64,000 nt of DNA, from NCBI RefSeq assembly GCF_026341125.1, contig NZ_JAPEOR010000004.1, forward strand, positions 124,001 through 188,000. Direction: 5' to 3'. The number at the start of each line of letters is the position of its first letter. Positions within the stretch are counted from its first letter, which is position 1. Below are positions 1-15,000 of the stretch, one piece after another. Position numbers and translations under genes: made by a program. Source of the stretch: Streptomyces sp. NBC_01142. GTDB taxonomy: Bacteria > Actinomycetota > Actinomycetes > Streptomycetales > Streptomycetaceae. Below the pieces are notes generated by a model, which had not been told where the DNA came from, searched no databases, and saw nothing but the letters and a program-made list of their open reading frames with translations.

Positions 1-3000
1 CTCATCGACGACCTCCTCGACCACCTTCGCTCCGCCAGCCCGGAGCTGGCCGAACCCGGCCAGAGCGCCCTCTCTCCCCCCCGGGCCGCACACCTGAGGG
101 AGATCGCCGACTCCGGCCGCCTGGCCCTCACCCCAAGCGGGAACCTCGCCGTCTACCAGCACCCCGACGACCAGCAGTGGCACATGGCCCTGCCCGGCCC
201 GATGGCCGACCTTCCCGGGGCTCCGGCCCTGGCCGACAAGCGCACCGCCCTGCGGTTCGCCGCCCGTGTTGAGGCCGTCCTCGCCGGCCCCTCCGAGACC
301 CCCTTCCCATTCGCCTCCCCCCTGGCCGGACACGTCGCCCGCCTGTGGCGCACCGGCTCCGGTGACACCGTCGAAGAGGCGGTCCACGCAATAGCGGTCG
401 AAGACCGGCATCTGCCAGCCGACCCAGAGCACGACGCTGAAGCCCGACTCACCCGGCAGGACACCGAACTCGCCGCGGGATACACCACGATCGCCCTCAC
501 ACGGGACCTCACCCCCGGCGACCGGATCAGCTTCCGCCACCAGGTCACCGCAACCGACGTGGCCGACAGCCGCCTGCGGGGTGCGACGGCGCCCGCCGAG
601 GGGGAATGGGTGACCGTGCGGGGCACCGTCACCGCGGCTCCGAACCTGCGCGAACGCACCGACGAGCATGGCCAGCCTGTCGACCTGCACAGGGTCATCA
701 GCCTGGACGACGCCACCTGGAGCGACCACCAGGGACGCAGCGGACCCGCGTCCTGGCTCCATGGGCCGGGGCCCCGGTACCAACTGCGGTGCCACACCCG
801 CATGCCTCATCTCCTGCAGGAACGAGCCACTGCGTTCCTCAACCGGCTGCCCGACAGCCCGGCGCCGGACGGCGACGCCGATCGCCGCCTGTTCAAGAAG
901 GTGCGGCCCAGCGCCCCCTGGCGCCTGGCTCAGGGCGCCCTCACCCGACTGGCCCAGGGCGCCAGCTACAGCGGCGATCCCTCCCAGGACCTGCACCTGA
1001 TCAGTGACCTGCTCCGCGACTTCGATAAGCGTCTGGGGACCGGTTCCGGTTCCTATGCCCAGACACGGCAGCACGCGCGGCAGCTGGCGGACGACATCAC
1101 CGTGGCCGCCGACCTGTACCAGCCCGGCGACCGGGCTGCCCGGGGGCGCGGCCGCCACGGCTGGGACCTTGTCTACCCCTGGGAGCTGCAGCTTGGTGAC
1201 GAGGTCTGGGCGGATGGCTTTGAGAGCTCCACCTCGCAGCGCACCAGCAATGTCCACGGCCGCGTCACCGCACCAGGCAGCTTCACCGCCGCCGGCGACA
1301 GGCTGAGTGCCTTCCGCAGCTGGCATGGCAAGGGACGCAACTACACGCTCGCGCACAGCTTGAGCGGCCCGTTCAGCTCGGTGCTCGTGCCGCTGACTGG
1401 GCTGGTCGAGCGTTCGCCGCGACTCCTGCGGCTGCCAACGTCGCCCGATCGAGCGCACCAGCCCGCCCAAAAGAACCCTCCCGCCGCAGCCCCCGCACCT
1501 GCGATGCAGCCGCAGACAGCGGCCGCTCAGGCGCAGTCCGGTGCCAGCCCCGCGGGCGAAGCACCCCCCAGCCCCGCCGCCGGGCCCGGCGAGGGCCAAC
1601 ACAGCGACCACGACCAGCGGACCGCCGAGCCGCTCTCCGGGGGCGGCGCCGGCCCCGGCACTCCGCCGCCCCCCGCGCCTGGCGGCAACGACGAGGCCGA
1701 CCAGCCCGCCGGACAGCCGGGGGGCAAGCAGCCGCAGGCCGGGGCCTTCACCCACTTCAAGGAGATCAGCGCACCGCGCCGCGCCCTCAACCAGGCCATC
1801 CGCGCAGTAGCGCGCACTGGCCACTTCAAGGAGCGGGCAGCCCAGAGCGGCCCCGAGACGGCGCTGAGCGACGCCCTCGCGACCTTCACCCGGGTCTCCC
1901 TGCGCGATCCCGCAGCCTTCCACGCGGCCGTCGACGGCGTCCACGCGGCCGTCACCGCCGTGACGAACGCCTGGCGGGACACGACGGTGCCCGACGACGC
2001 CGCCCAGGCCCTGGCCGAGCTGGCACAGGCAGCCGACTCCTTCACCGCCGTGTGGCGGGCCACCGCCACCTCCGACGCCTGGGAGACCCTGTTCAACGAC
2101 GCGCCCCGCCCCAGCCTCCCGCAGACACAGCCCGCCCCCGCACCGGACGGTCAGAGCTCCGCCGAACCGGCCGCCTGGGACATCACCGATGCCGCCGTGC
2201 CCGGCATCACCCTGGCCGAGCAGCACGCCGCCCTCCGCGCCGTGATCAACGAATTCGGCACGCTCACCCCCGCCCCCAACCCGGCCGGATCCGGGCTCGC
2301 CGCGTATGTCCGACGGATGGACGACCCCGCCCAGATGAACGCATGGCGCACCGAGCTGGTCGCCTCCGGCCGTGGCATCTGGATCGGCAACCGCAAAGAT
2401 TTCCGCGGCATCGCACGGCTTGACCCCGCCCCCGACGGCATCCTGTTCAGCACGCAGGGGACCGACGACCGGCCCGCGATGAGCATGGTGATGCGGTGGG
2501 AAGAACTCCCCGCCTGGCTGGACCTCGGCCTGAGCGAGCAGACGCGCCGCGAACTCCTGGACGCCGAGGAAGCCCTGGCCGCCGCACCCCGAAGCCAGGC
2601 GGCGCGAGAGCGACTCGGCCAGGTCCAGCTGACGGTCTGGGACGCGCTGCAGGCCGCCGGGGAGCCCGCTGCCGAAGCCCTCGCCGCCTCCTTCAACCGC
2701 TACCGCACCACCGAGCCGGCACCGGAACCGGACGCGCTGTTCGACCTGGAGCCCACCACCCCCGCCCACGGCCCCTACACCAGTATCGAGGACTTCACCC
2801 GCGCCACCGCGGACCTCATCACCGCCACGTGGGCGCTCACCGCCCACCCGCAGTGGCCCACCGACAACCCGCGCACCCGGCAGCTGCGCGAGGCGAGCGC
2901 GGCCGTCCGGGCAGCCAGCACCACCACCCCGACCGAAGCCGTCCGCGCGATCCTCGGGCTTGCCCGAGCCACTCAGGACACCCGCCTCCCCGAGATCCTC

Positions 3001-6000
3001 CCGGCGCAGGTGCGTCCCCTGTTCACCACGCTCGCCGACCGTGCCCACGAGCACGCCGACCGGGTCGCCGCCACCGCATGGGGCGAGGCGTGGCGGCAGG
3101 TGTTCCCCACCGCGGCCGAACCCTGGAGCGAGGACCCGTTCCTGCTGCCCCGCCTCGGCTACGCCGACCCGCGCCCGATCAGCCCCCAGGCGCAGGCCAT
3201 GGAACCGCTGAACGACTACGAGGCAGGCGGAAACCAGACCTACGAGCAGATCACTCACACCGATGCCCCGGACGGGCCGGCGTACGCGGTTCCCGGCACC
3301 GACGGGTTCACCGTGCTGGCGGCGCCGGGCATCTTCCACGGCCCCGCCTACACCCTGCGCACCCCCGACGACACGATCGTGGCCACGCTCGTGAAGGAAG
3401 GGGAAGGCTGGCACACCGTGATGGGGGAGCACCTGCCCCACCACACCGACCAGACGCTCACCATCCTGCCCCCGCAGCCGTTCGGTCAGGACAACTTCCA
3501 CCACACGGTCCTCAACGCCCTGCGCGTCTGGGCCGAGGAGCACAACCGGCCGCTGCCCGGCCACGCCACGTACCCCGATGCCATGCGCCTGTCCTGGGCC
3601 TTCGCCGAACTCGACCCGTACGCCGCCGCACTGCGCACCGCCGGCCGCCACGCCTGGCCGCTCACCCACACCCAGCAGCCCGCCCTCACCCGAGTCCTCA
3701 ACGCACTGAGCCAGGTGCAGGCACACGACCGGGCCGGGCTCGACGACGAGCAGATCCGCACCAAGGCCGATGCCATCGAGCAACTCGCCCCCGCCGTACG
3801 CACGCTGCGCATCCAGCTCGAGGACGAGCAGCTGCACACCAGCGACCTGTACGGGCTCACCCGGGTGCTGTCCGGACGCGCCCACGAGATGCCGGAGCGC
3901 CTGCGCACCTTTGCCAGCTCCCGCACCACCCTCGCACCCGAACCCGCTGCTGCCCCGACGCCCGAGGTGGCCGCCCCCGCACCGGAGGCCGCGACGACTA
4001 CCAGCCCCGCACCCGAGGACGGCGGCGCACCGGTGACGGAAGGCGGCGTGTGGGATCCCCACTACCCCGTCCCCGCGACGGTTGGCCAGCTGTGGACGAC
4101 CGCCCAGGCCCAGGGCTGGACCATGACCCGGAGCACAGACGCGCGCTTCGCCAGCCAGCGCCTCAACGTCGAGCTCGAAGCCCACACCGTGGTCGGACGC
4201 TGGAGTTTCAGCCTGGAGTGGCACCCGCGCAAGGGGCGGTTCGCCGCCGACAAGCAGCGGTCCTTCGCCCTGTGGCCCGATGGCCGCACCGAACCGCGCG
4301 GCGGCGAGACCCACCCCACGATCGCGGACGCCCTCAACGCCATGCGCCGCTACCAGGCGATTCCCGCCCCTGTCGAAGAGGATGCCGCCGCAGCCTCCGC
4401 CGAGCAGGAGGTTGCGGTTGAGCCGACGGTCGCTCCTGTAGCCGTCGCCGATCAGCCGGAGACGGCACAGGAGGTACCGGCTGAGGAGTCCGGCGCCGCG
4501 GCCGAGCCGGACGAGAGCTCCGCGATGCCGTTCGACGCGCAGGAAGTCGCGGGCATGCCCGGCTACTGGTGGCGCCTGGAGCCGCCGCGCGAAGGCTCCC
4601 GCGACGACGTCGAGCGCATCACCGTGGGCCACGGCACCGAGCAGATCGGCCACGGGCACGGGCCCAACGTCGGGGATGGCGCGCTCAAGTGGCGGATCTC
4701 GGTGGGCACCGACTACATGCCCGGCGAGCGCACCCCTTCCGCCAGCGCGAAGAAGATCGCCGAACGCCACCAGGCTCTGCAGGAGGCCGCTCTCGTCACC
4801 GGGCCCAGGCCTGCGGAGACGGTGTGGGTCCATCACGAGCGGGAGCATGGAGAGGAGACCCGTACCTACGTATTCGGTGTCGCCGGGGGCGACAAGGACA
4901 CCCTGGCTGCTCTGGAAGCCGCCGACTTCATCCGTATGCGCAGCGCCGGCGCATGGGTCCAGAGCAAGGGCACCCGCCCCGAGACGCGGGCCTACAAGAC
5001 GGGCCTGTTCGTACGGCGCATGCTCAAGCACGGCCGATCCATCGCGGTCCACTACAACCGCGACGGGGCACCCGCCGACACCGCCCTGCCCGAGCTCGAC
5101 GACGCGCGGCGCGGCGAACTCGACGCCCTCACCCACGGGGAGCGCAGGGACTGGAGCCCGATCGAGTTCGAGGCCGGGGACCAGGTACTCCTGAAGGGCT
5201 CGCACAGCTGGTGGCACACGGTCACCGATGTCAAGCCCGGGCGGCTGACCGTGGAGCTGGAGACCGTCGTCTACGGCGATGTCCTGGCCCGTCGCCGCGG
5301 CGAGGACCTGCTCACCGCCACCGACCCGGTCGGTGAGATCATCACCGCCCGCCCCGGAACCATCGACCTGCGCGGCGAAGCCCCCGAGATCCTCGAAGCC
5401 GAACAGGCCCGACTAAACCTGCCGCTGGCCGATGCCGCGCACGCTCCCTTCGTCGAAGCCCGCCGCACACAGATCACCACCGAGCGGGAACGGGTGTCGG
5501 GCGGCCTGGCCCGCAGGGAGAAGCGTCGTGCCCAGTTGCAGGCGATCCTCGGCAACCCGAAGGAGCTCAAGAACCTGAGCGGCCGGCTCGTGCACAACGA
5601 GGTCGGCGAACTTCTCGGGGCCGTCGTCAGCCGGGACAGGATGCCCGACCCGCCCCGGACCCGGAAGGAGAGCCGAAAGTGGATCTTCGTCGACGTGGAC
5701 GGCAACGCCGTGGGCGAGTTGGACCGCAAGGGCGACGCGGAACAGTACGCGATCGACCGCGAAGATGATCTCCACGCGGTCGCCCCGGTGGGCTGGCGGG
5801 GCGATGCCTGGACGCAGATCGCACCCGGAGTATCTGTGCGCCTGCCCGCACCGCAGGGCAGTCGACTCACACCGGAGAGCTGGACCCCGGTATTCACCGT
5901 GACCAGCATCAGCAGGGGCGCCGACGGTTCCGTGACCGTGTACGGAACGCGCCAGGGCACCCCCGTCAGCTACCACCTGAGCGCGACGGAGGCGAAAACC

Positions 6001-9000
6001 CGGCCCCTGAGGGAGGCCGTGGGCGAACTGGCCCTGCTCCCCGAGACCATCGTTACCCGCGCGGCAAGGCCCGCCCTTCTCACGGCACTGGACCACCCCA
6101 CCGGCAACGGTGTCTCCTACCCGATCTTCGGCCACAACGACCTGATGCGCAGCCTGCAGGCCGTCAACGCCGCCGCCAAGGCGATCGAGAGCCGGCCGAC
6201 ATCGGTGGCGAAGCTCCGTGAGCAGATCCTCACGGCGCGCGACGCCCTCGCCCGCCTGGCTGAGGTGGCGAGCGCGGACGGCGTGGACGTGATGCCCGAG
6301 CGGGCCCGTGCCGGAGTCGAGGTGATGGAGTACTGGGCTGCACAGCTTGAAGATCTCGAGCCGGCCGCCGCGCGCCTGACGGTGGCAGCAGGGCCGACAA
6401 CCGACCTGCAGAGCCCCGTTGACGCATCCACTGCCGAGCCGAGCTCCACCGCAGCACCGGTCCCCGCACAGGAGACTGCCCACAGCGATGCGCCGGTCGG
6501 CAGGCCCTGGACCCAGATGAGTCGCGAGGACTTCCAGGGCAGCCAGACGCCCGACGTCCCTGATGCGGCCGAGCCGCCGCAGGGGCAGATGGCCCTCGAT
6601 GCCACCCCGCAGGCAGCAGACGCCGAGGCGGAAGAGGAACGTCAGCCCGCGCCGACCGACGACAGCGTGGGGCAGGGAGCACCCGCCGAGGAGAACTCAC
6701 AGGACGCCCCGCTCAGCAGCCCGATAACGCTGTGGGACGCAATGCGGCTCGGCGGTCAGGAAGTGGCACGGTCGCTGGCCGCTCGGGCCACCGTCGGTGA
6801 CTTCGCGGCCGATGGACTCCTCATGCGTGCGCCCGTACTGCTGGACAGCGAGGTCATCGGCTCCGTCGTCACGCGCCCCGGGGGCAAATACGCCGCCACC
6901 ACCATCGACAACTGGACGACCAAGGACCCGTACGAGTCGGTGGACGGCGCGGCCGCCAAGGTCGTGCAGTCCTACGACGAGTGGGAGGCCACCCGCGAGG
7001 AGCGCGAAGCCCGCGCCCGAGAACTCGGTTTCGACCAGACGTCGGCCACCCCCGAGGGCGAACTGCCCGACGGCGCTATCCCGGTGCCCGACCACCCCGG
7101 CTACCACCAGGCCAGTGTCTACCCCGGCACCGTGGTGTACGGGCCGGACAAGAAGCAAATCGGCTCCGTCGAGAACCGCACCTACAACCAGGGCAAGCAC
7201 AAGACCCTGTACGGCGACAGCCCCATCAAGGGCCACAACACCATCGAGCGTTCCATCAGGCACTTGGTGGAGGTGCACACCGAGCTCAACGACGTGCCCA
7301 ACAGCAAGCCGTGGACGAATGTATGGATCGAGCACCACCGCGACCACACCTATGTGTGGGGAGCTGCCCCCCAGTACCGCGAGCTCGTCTTCGCGCTCGA
7401 AGTCACCGGCGGACCCCGGGGCTTCAACCCGCGCAACGTGGACGGGGAGCACCGCAAGCACGGACTGAACTGGCACGCCATGCCGAAGAACCTGACGTAC
7501 GAGACCCGCACCGAGAAGGTAGAGACGCTGCGGGCGCTGATGTCCGCACGCGGTCGCGAGATACCCGTCTTCGAGAGCCTGGAGGCCAAGCAGGCCGCCG
7601 CGGAGGGCGCCACAGCGCCCGTGGACAATCACGCCCTGCGCCTGGTGCCGGTCCCGGACATCGAGCCGGGTGAGACGTTCAACACCACCGCGGAGCTGCA
7701 GAAACTCCTGCGCGACGTCAAGAGTTTGCACAACACCGGCCTGCGCTACAACACCGTCTGGCAGCGCATGACCGATACGACTCGGGACGACCGTCCTGAT
7801 ATGCGGCGCCTGAACGCCGCCATCGCCCTGGTGCGGGATGCAGAACTGCTCACGGTCCCACAGCCGTTGGCGGTCGCGCGCGCCATCGAGCTGGCCCGGG
7901 CGGCGGGCATGGTCGCCGAGCGGCTGCGCGGGGAGAATTCCCCCACGCTCCACCAGCACGTGCAGGAGCTCGCGGCGCTGGCCGGGCAACTGGCCGAACG
8001 TACCCTCGCCACCGCGGCACGGCCCACCACCTGGCCGGCGGTGTTCAAGACTCCGATGGCCGACGACACCGCTCTCGGCGCCTACCAGCGGGCGCACGCC
8101 CAGGCGCGGGGCCACTGGTGGACCCTCAACAGCTCCGGGTTCAACCCCGGCGCAGACGGGGACGTCGCCACAGCCGCGCTCGCACTGGACCGGATCATGC
8201 TCAGTGATCAGCTGCCCGAGAAGGTCGCCAGCGCCGAGGCCGCCACGAAGGCCCTGACCGTCCTCCACGGTGCCGCGACCGCGCTGCAGGCCGCCCTTGC
8301 CGCGCAGCCCCAGCTGTCCCACCCGCAACTCGAGGCGGCCGTCGCCGCGATCGCCGACACCGCCTCCAGCAACATGCCGCACGAGACCGTGACCGCGCCC
8401 GTGCAGACCCAGGTCCCGGCGCCCGGGCCGTCCCAGGACGCCGCGCCCGACGCACCGGCAGCAGCAGACTCCACGGCGCCCGTGGTCGGCCCGCAGGCCG
8501 CCCCGACCGAGACCGGTGTTGCCCCGGCTGTAGCCGCCACGGCGGTGCTCACTGAGTCCGACACGGTGCCGGTAGCAGACCCGGAGGCCGGACAGCGCTG
8601 GGAGGAGTCCAACCCACGCCCGTCCCAGCGCCTGGCCGTCCTCCGCGATGAGGCCCTGCGCACCAATGTGATCGTGACCGGCACCGAGCCGGGAGAGGAC
8701 GACGCCGAGCTCCGGGAGTGGCTCAAGAAGGAGCACTTCGGCTACCAGGGAGAAGGCCGCTGGGAATCCAACCACGACAGCTGGCGCAACCACCCGAAGA
8801 CGGCCATCATCGCGAGCCGCCTGGAGAAGACCGTCCGGACCCGGATCCAGGCCCTCGACGCCGTCTGGCAGCAGACGCGGGACCGGCTCGGACAGGCGCT
8901 GACCCTGGAACTGCGCGCCCAGTACGAGCAGACGGCCCAGGAGGCCGAGGGCTACCCGCTCACCGCCCAGCAGCGCGCCATCATCGTGGCCGCCCAGAAC

Positions 9001-12000
9001 GGCCTCAACGTGGCCGTCCAGGCCCTGGCCGGCACCGGAAAGACGAGCACGATGGTCGCCCTGGCGCGCAGGATGCTCAACCGGCGCATCACGTACCTCG
9101 CCTTCAACTCCGCCAACGCCGAGGACGCGCGGAAGAAATTTGCGGGTCTGCGGCACGTCAGCGTCTCCACCGCCCACTCCCTCGCGGCCCGCGACATGCG
9201 CTCCACCGACCTCGCGCAGAAGGTGACGGACGGACAGCAGGACGGCGGGGTGGGCACCAACGCGAACGCCGACTGGGCTGAGCTCCTCGGGGTGCGCTCG
9301 CATCCCCACATCGACGGCGGCGACGAACTGGCGCCGGAAGACATCGTCGTCCTGGTCAAGGAAGCCATCAAGAACTTCCGCAACAGCGACGCCGACGGGA
9401 TCGGCCTGGAGCACGTACCCGACCTCGAGCATCCCCTGCTCGACGTCGCGGCCCGGCCCAGCCGTCTGCGCCGTGAGGTTCTCGACTACGCGCGTGAGGC
9501 CTGGGCCGACAAGACCGACCCAGCGTCGCGGGAGCTGAACTTCCACCACGACGACTACCTCAAGATCTGGGCCCTGTCGCGTCCCAAGATCCACGCGGAC
9601 ACGATCATTTTTGACGAGGCGCAGGACATCAACCCGGTGCTGCGCAAGATCGTGTTCGACAACATGCGCCCCGCCCAGGGCGCAGCCGCGCAGGTCGTCA
9701 TCGTAGGCGACCCCAACCAGGCGATCTACGGCTTCCGCGGCGCGGAGAACGCGCTCGAGGACTGGCCGGCCGACATCGAACTGCCGCTCAACAAGAGCTG
9801 GCGGTTCGGCCCCGAGGTCGCCGACATCGCGAACGTGTTCCTCAAGCTGCTCGGCTCGCCGTACCTGATGGAGGGCAACGACGCGATCGCCACGCCCATC
9901 GGCCCCATCGACACCCCCAACGCCGTCCTGGGCCGCAACAACACCGGCGTGGTCGCCGCCGTCCTGGCCGCCCTGGAGGACGGCCGCGCCGTACACATGG
10001 TCGGCGGCGGCGACGAACTGCAGCGCATGGCCGAGGGGGCCAAGGAACTCCAGGAGAAGGGCAAGACCCGCAAACACCCCGAACTGGTGCCCTTCCGCTC
10101 CTGGCAGCAGGTACAGCGCTACGTCGACAAGCACGACAGCGCCAAGCAGCTCAAGAGCTTCGTGCGCCTGGTCGACGAGCACGGAGCCGACACGCTGATC
10201 GACATGGTCGGCGAGCTCACCGAGAACGCCGACGAGGCCGACCTCATCGTCTCGACCGCCCACAAATCCAAGGGACTTGAGTGGCAACTGGTCCAGATCG
10301 GCACCGACTTCCGCGGACCCAAGACCAGCACCGAACCCGGCCAGCCCGTCGAACTGCCCGAGGACGAGGAACTGCGCCTGGCCTACGTCGCCGCCACCCG
10401 CGGCATGCGCGGACTCGACCTCGGATCCCTGCAGTACATCGAGGACCTGCGCGTCCTCGCCGAAGAGCGCTACGCCTCCCGAGGAGCCGCAATGACCGAC
10501 GGCGCCCCCTCACCGGCCCCGCAGACCAACGCCGCGCAGGACGCCCGAGAGGAGCCCGCCGCCGACACACCGGCGCCCGCCGCGACGGGACCAGCTCCTT
10601 CCCGCGAGGGAACCACGCCCGAGACGGCGGTTCCTGCGCGTTCCACCTTCGCGGTGATGAAGCCGGGCGAAGCCAACGCACTCGCCGCGGCCGACGGCAC
10701 CCTGTGGTGGGGAGGCAAGGCAGCGAGCCGCAAGAACCCGATCAAGGAACCGGTCCTCGTCCGCCTCCAGTTCGGGCCGCGCGGCGTCGTCGACGTCGAA
10801 GAGGTCGCAACCGGCAAGAACATCGAACGCATCCGCACCGGGACAGAGCTCTTCGCCGCACCGGCGACGCCCGTGCCGCAGCCGGAGACGCACACGGGGG
10901 CCGCCGGTCAAGAGGCCGCCCCTCAGCCCGTCAAGGAGAGCGCACCCGCCGCGCAGAGCGACGTATCCGGCAATGCGCCGGAAGTGGCACCGGAGCCCGA
11001 ACCCGCAGCCACGACGGCCCAGCCGCCGGCCGGGGACGGTCCGGCGTTCCAGGTCCGGGCCCGGGCAACCGACGCCGGCCGTCGCTGGGCCGTGCTGGAC
11101 CGCACCAGCGGCGACGTCGTCTGGATCCGCCACCAAGGCGAGGACCCCTTCGAAGCCCTCTTCCCGGACAAGGAAGAGGCCGAACGCATCCGCGACAGCC
11201 TCACCCTCGCGCCCGACCTGCGCGTCCCTGCCCCCGACCCGGGCACCGCGAAGGCGCAGGCCCACCGGCCGGGCCCCGCCCTGGCGCCGGTCCTCGGCAA
11301 GGTCATCGCCAAGGACACCCGCGGCACCGACCAGCTCGTGAAGATCCAGGTCGGCGACGGCACCGGCATGCGGATCTTCGTGGCCTGGAACCCCGTCGGC
11401 GGCGACCAGGTTCAGCTCCAGCAGGCGGTGTACCTCTCCGGCGCCCTGGGTGCAGAGCGCCCCTTCAACGGGCGGATCGAAACGGCCGTCGAGGGCGGCA
11501 CCGTGGAAGGCGAAGCGGCCGCCCACGACCGCCGCAACCGCACCCAGCCCGCCCCCCAGGGGTGGATCGCCGCCGACCCGAGCGCCCGGCCCGACATCGA
11601 GGTCGGCCAGCAGGTCCGCATTCTCGATCCGCACCACCCCGCGCACGCGGCCACCGGCCAACAGGGGCCGCAGCAGCTGTACAGCACGATCACCGTGGAG
11701 TTGGCCGACGCCAGCTCGTACGCCGGCACCAGCGCGGACGGCCGCGTCCTGGTCTTCACCCGCGACCAGGTCAGCGCGGTTCAGACCACCGACGCCCTGC
11801 CGCAGCCGCAGCAGGTCCCGGCACCGGCGCCCCTTGCAGAGCCGACTGCCACGCGTGAAGTTCCCGCCGCCCTCCTCACTGACCTGATGAAGCTGTCCTA
11901 CCCCCAGCGGGCAGGCCGGTGGGCGGTCGCCGATCTCGAGCCGCGCGAGGACGGTTCGCCTGTCGAGGTCCTGCTGCGCAAGAGCGGCGAGTGGGCCCAG

Positions 12001-15000
12001 GCGGTCGAGGTCGGACCGCACACCCTGCGCGACGAGCGCGGCCACTTCCACGGGCTCGAAGAGGTGCTGGCCTGGCGGGACGCCACCCAGCTCGTGACCC
12101 TCTTGGACCGTCGCGAGCGCGCACCGCGCCCCGGCGCGGCAGCCCCCGTTCTCGTGCAGGACCGCACACCCAAGCCCCCGCTCTTCTCCAGCTCGCCGCA
12201 GAGCATGGCGGTCGCCGAGCTCGAAACCCGCGCCACGGCCCTGGACCAGTGGCTCAACGCATACGCGGTGCAGGGCGACACCGGCCCGAGTGTCCGCGCC
12301 GTTGAACTGCGCGATGCGCTGCGCGCCGAGCTGGAACAGCGCCGCCAACAGCAGAAGGACGCCGAACAACTCGGCGGCCCGGACGGCTTCCGGCGCGACC
12401 TGGGCACCCTCGTACTCGAGGCGGCCGACCCGAGTGGTGTCCGGGGCGTCCTGCGCAACGGCACCAGCCTGGGCACCATCGTGGCAAGCGCCGAGGGCTT
12501 CCACTTCGTCGCGGACGGCCAGCTGGCGCTGGCCGAGGGCACCGCGTACGCCAGCCCCGAAGGCGCCGCAGTCGCCCTCAGCCGGTACCTGGCCGGCGTC
12601 CCCGAGAATCAGCCTCTCTCCAAGCCCACCACCAAGCCCGCCCCCGCCCCGGCCCCGCGCTTCGTCCTCACCGACGAAGACAAGTTCGTCCATACCGCCG
12701 ACGGCGTGATAGCCCGCACACCGGACGGGAAGAGGATCCCCACCGGAGCCGACTCCAACATGCTGCTCAAGGCCCACCTGAGCAGCGTCGTCCGCTACAA
12801 GGCCGACCCGGACCAGCGCAGCCAGCGGACCATCGCCGAGCTGTGCAACAAGCACGGAAAGCCCGAGGCCGGAACGCACCTGAGCTCGGACGGCCGCCTC
12901 GCGATCATCACGATCAAGAAGGAGTGCTACGCGGTCCGCGCGCCGGACCGTCTCACCCAGGTCTTCGGCCCCTGGGGCGAGAACATCAAGACCCGGGAGC
13001 GGGCCAACCGGATCGCGGACGCCCTGGAAAGCATCCGCGACGCCGAAGGCCACCCCTTCCCCTGGGACATGGAGAACCCCACCTTCCGTGCCCTGCAGAT
13101 CAAGGCCGTCCACTGGAGGGACGAGCACGGCCACGACATCAAGCAGGCGATCCTGCACGCGCTGGTCACCCAGGGCCTTGACGAGCGTGACCGCCGCTAC
13201 GCCAAGGAGTACTACGAGAGCACCGGTGAGCGCCTGAACGCGCCCACCCCCCAGAAGGCGCCCCAGCCTGCCCCCGAGCAGACCGACCCCTCTATGCCGG
13301 GCCCGGCCGCCTTCGAGTTCACCACCGTCAAGAAGGTCCTGGGGGAGGTGGCCGCCGCGGACGGCACCTTCTGGTGGAAGGGAGAGACCAACAATCCCCA
13401 GACGAGCCAACTGCGCTCGCACTTTGTCCCCCTTGAGGTGCCGGTCCTCGTCCGGATCCAGGAATCCCCCGACGAAAAGGGCGCGAAAATAGGCTGGATC
13501 CAGGTTCTGGACGCGGCCACCGGCGAGCAGATAAAGAACATCCGCTCCACCGACCACGTCCTGGTCGCCTCGCCTCTCGCTTCCGGCGAGACGGCCTCCG
13601 GACAGCGACGCTTCGTCTCCCTCGGCCAAGTCCGCACCCACCTGATATCGGCAAGGATCCCCGGACTGAGCCCGGGACGCCGCATCGAGGTGCGCAAACT
13701 CGCCCAGGACCGCGAACTGGTGGAGCTCACCGACGACGGACAGTTCGCCATCCGCCGCACCGGCGACACCTTCGAGGTGCTTCCCGCCGGCAGCGGCCTG
13801 CCCTTCGACGGACTACTGCCCGACCTCTACCTCACCCCCGAGGCCTCCCGCGACCTCGCCGTCACCCCCCAGCCCCTGGAGGGACTGCCCACCCTGGAAG
13901 AAGCGCGCGCCTTCGCCGGCCGACTCACCGAGCTGGAGACCACCACCGGGATGCCGATCGACTGGAGCGACCCTCGGCTGGGCACCCAGCTCAGCGCCGC
14001 GGACGTCGTCCACCTCAACCACACCATCCTGGAGGAGCGCGCCCACCACGACCGCGCGAACGACAACCACAACTCCCCCAGCGACGCCATGTGGCAGCTC
14101 TTCGAGGCCCAGCCCCAGCGCCCCGAACAGAGTGACGACACCCTCCGCTGGGCCGACTCCCTCACCCCCGGCGACTGGGTCTGGCTGCGGATCAACGACG
14201 AGGACAAGGCCTGGGAAGTCACCCAGCGCGCCGACACCGAGTTCGGCACCGTAGCGATCAACCTGGACGACGACAGCACCTGGCACCTGCCCCGCAACCT
14301 GCCCGTACAGCGCCCGGGCGCGGACACCGTCCTCGACGCCGACGGCGAGCCCATCGGCCTGCGCCTGGACGCCGAATACGTGCTCAACGACGACGTCATC
14401 GAATTCGACCTGGCTCCCGACGGCACACCGCTTGCACCGACCGGCGCCGCCGGGATAGCCGTCGCCGACACCATCCGGATCCGCGGCCGCGCCATGGTGA
14501 CCCACAACCACCCCCACGGCGGCAGCGAGCGCACCTACCTGATGGACGCCACGATCGTGAACGGCGCGGACATCCAGCCGGCCTCGGTCGAGTTGAAGGC
14601 CACGGCCTTCGAACTGCCCGAGCACGTCTACCGGCTCTCCTTGCGCGCGCCGCTCGCACCGCAGGAGTCACAGCCGCAACCCACCGCCCTGGCCCGGCCG
14701 ACACCTCAGCCGGTCGTCACACCCGAGCCGAAAGCAGAGGCCGCGCCGGACCCGGACGCGGAACTGGAGCTGACCGCAGAACTCAAGGCGGAGCTGGCAG
14801 CCGAACTCGCAGCCGGCGCCGACCGGGACCTGGACATCGAGGCGGAGCTCGCAGCAGTTCTGGAGCTGGCATCCGCACTCGAAGCCGGCGCAGACCTGGA
14901 GCCGGAGGCCGACCCGGAGGTCGAGGCCGACGAGCTGGAGTCCGCGCACGAAGCGGACGCCGACGTGGACCCGGACCCGGAGCCCGAGCTGGAACCCGAG

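Noticed and set aside
6697..10287. Minus-strand open frame of about 1,200 codons opposite the giant helicase gene
   Set aside because: High-GC coding DNA leaves the antisense frame open. It lies opposite clear helicase motifs and has no family resemblance or ribosome binding site.
10510..13641. Long minus-strand open frame of about 1,040 codons
   Set aside because: Antisense shadow of the giant gene, with Gly/Val/Leu/Arg-biased composition typical of reversed GC-rich codons.
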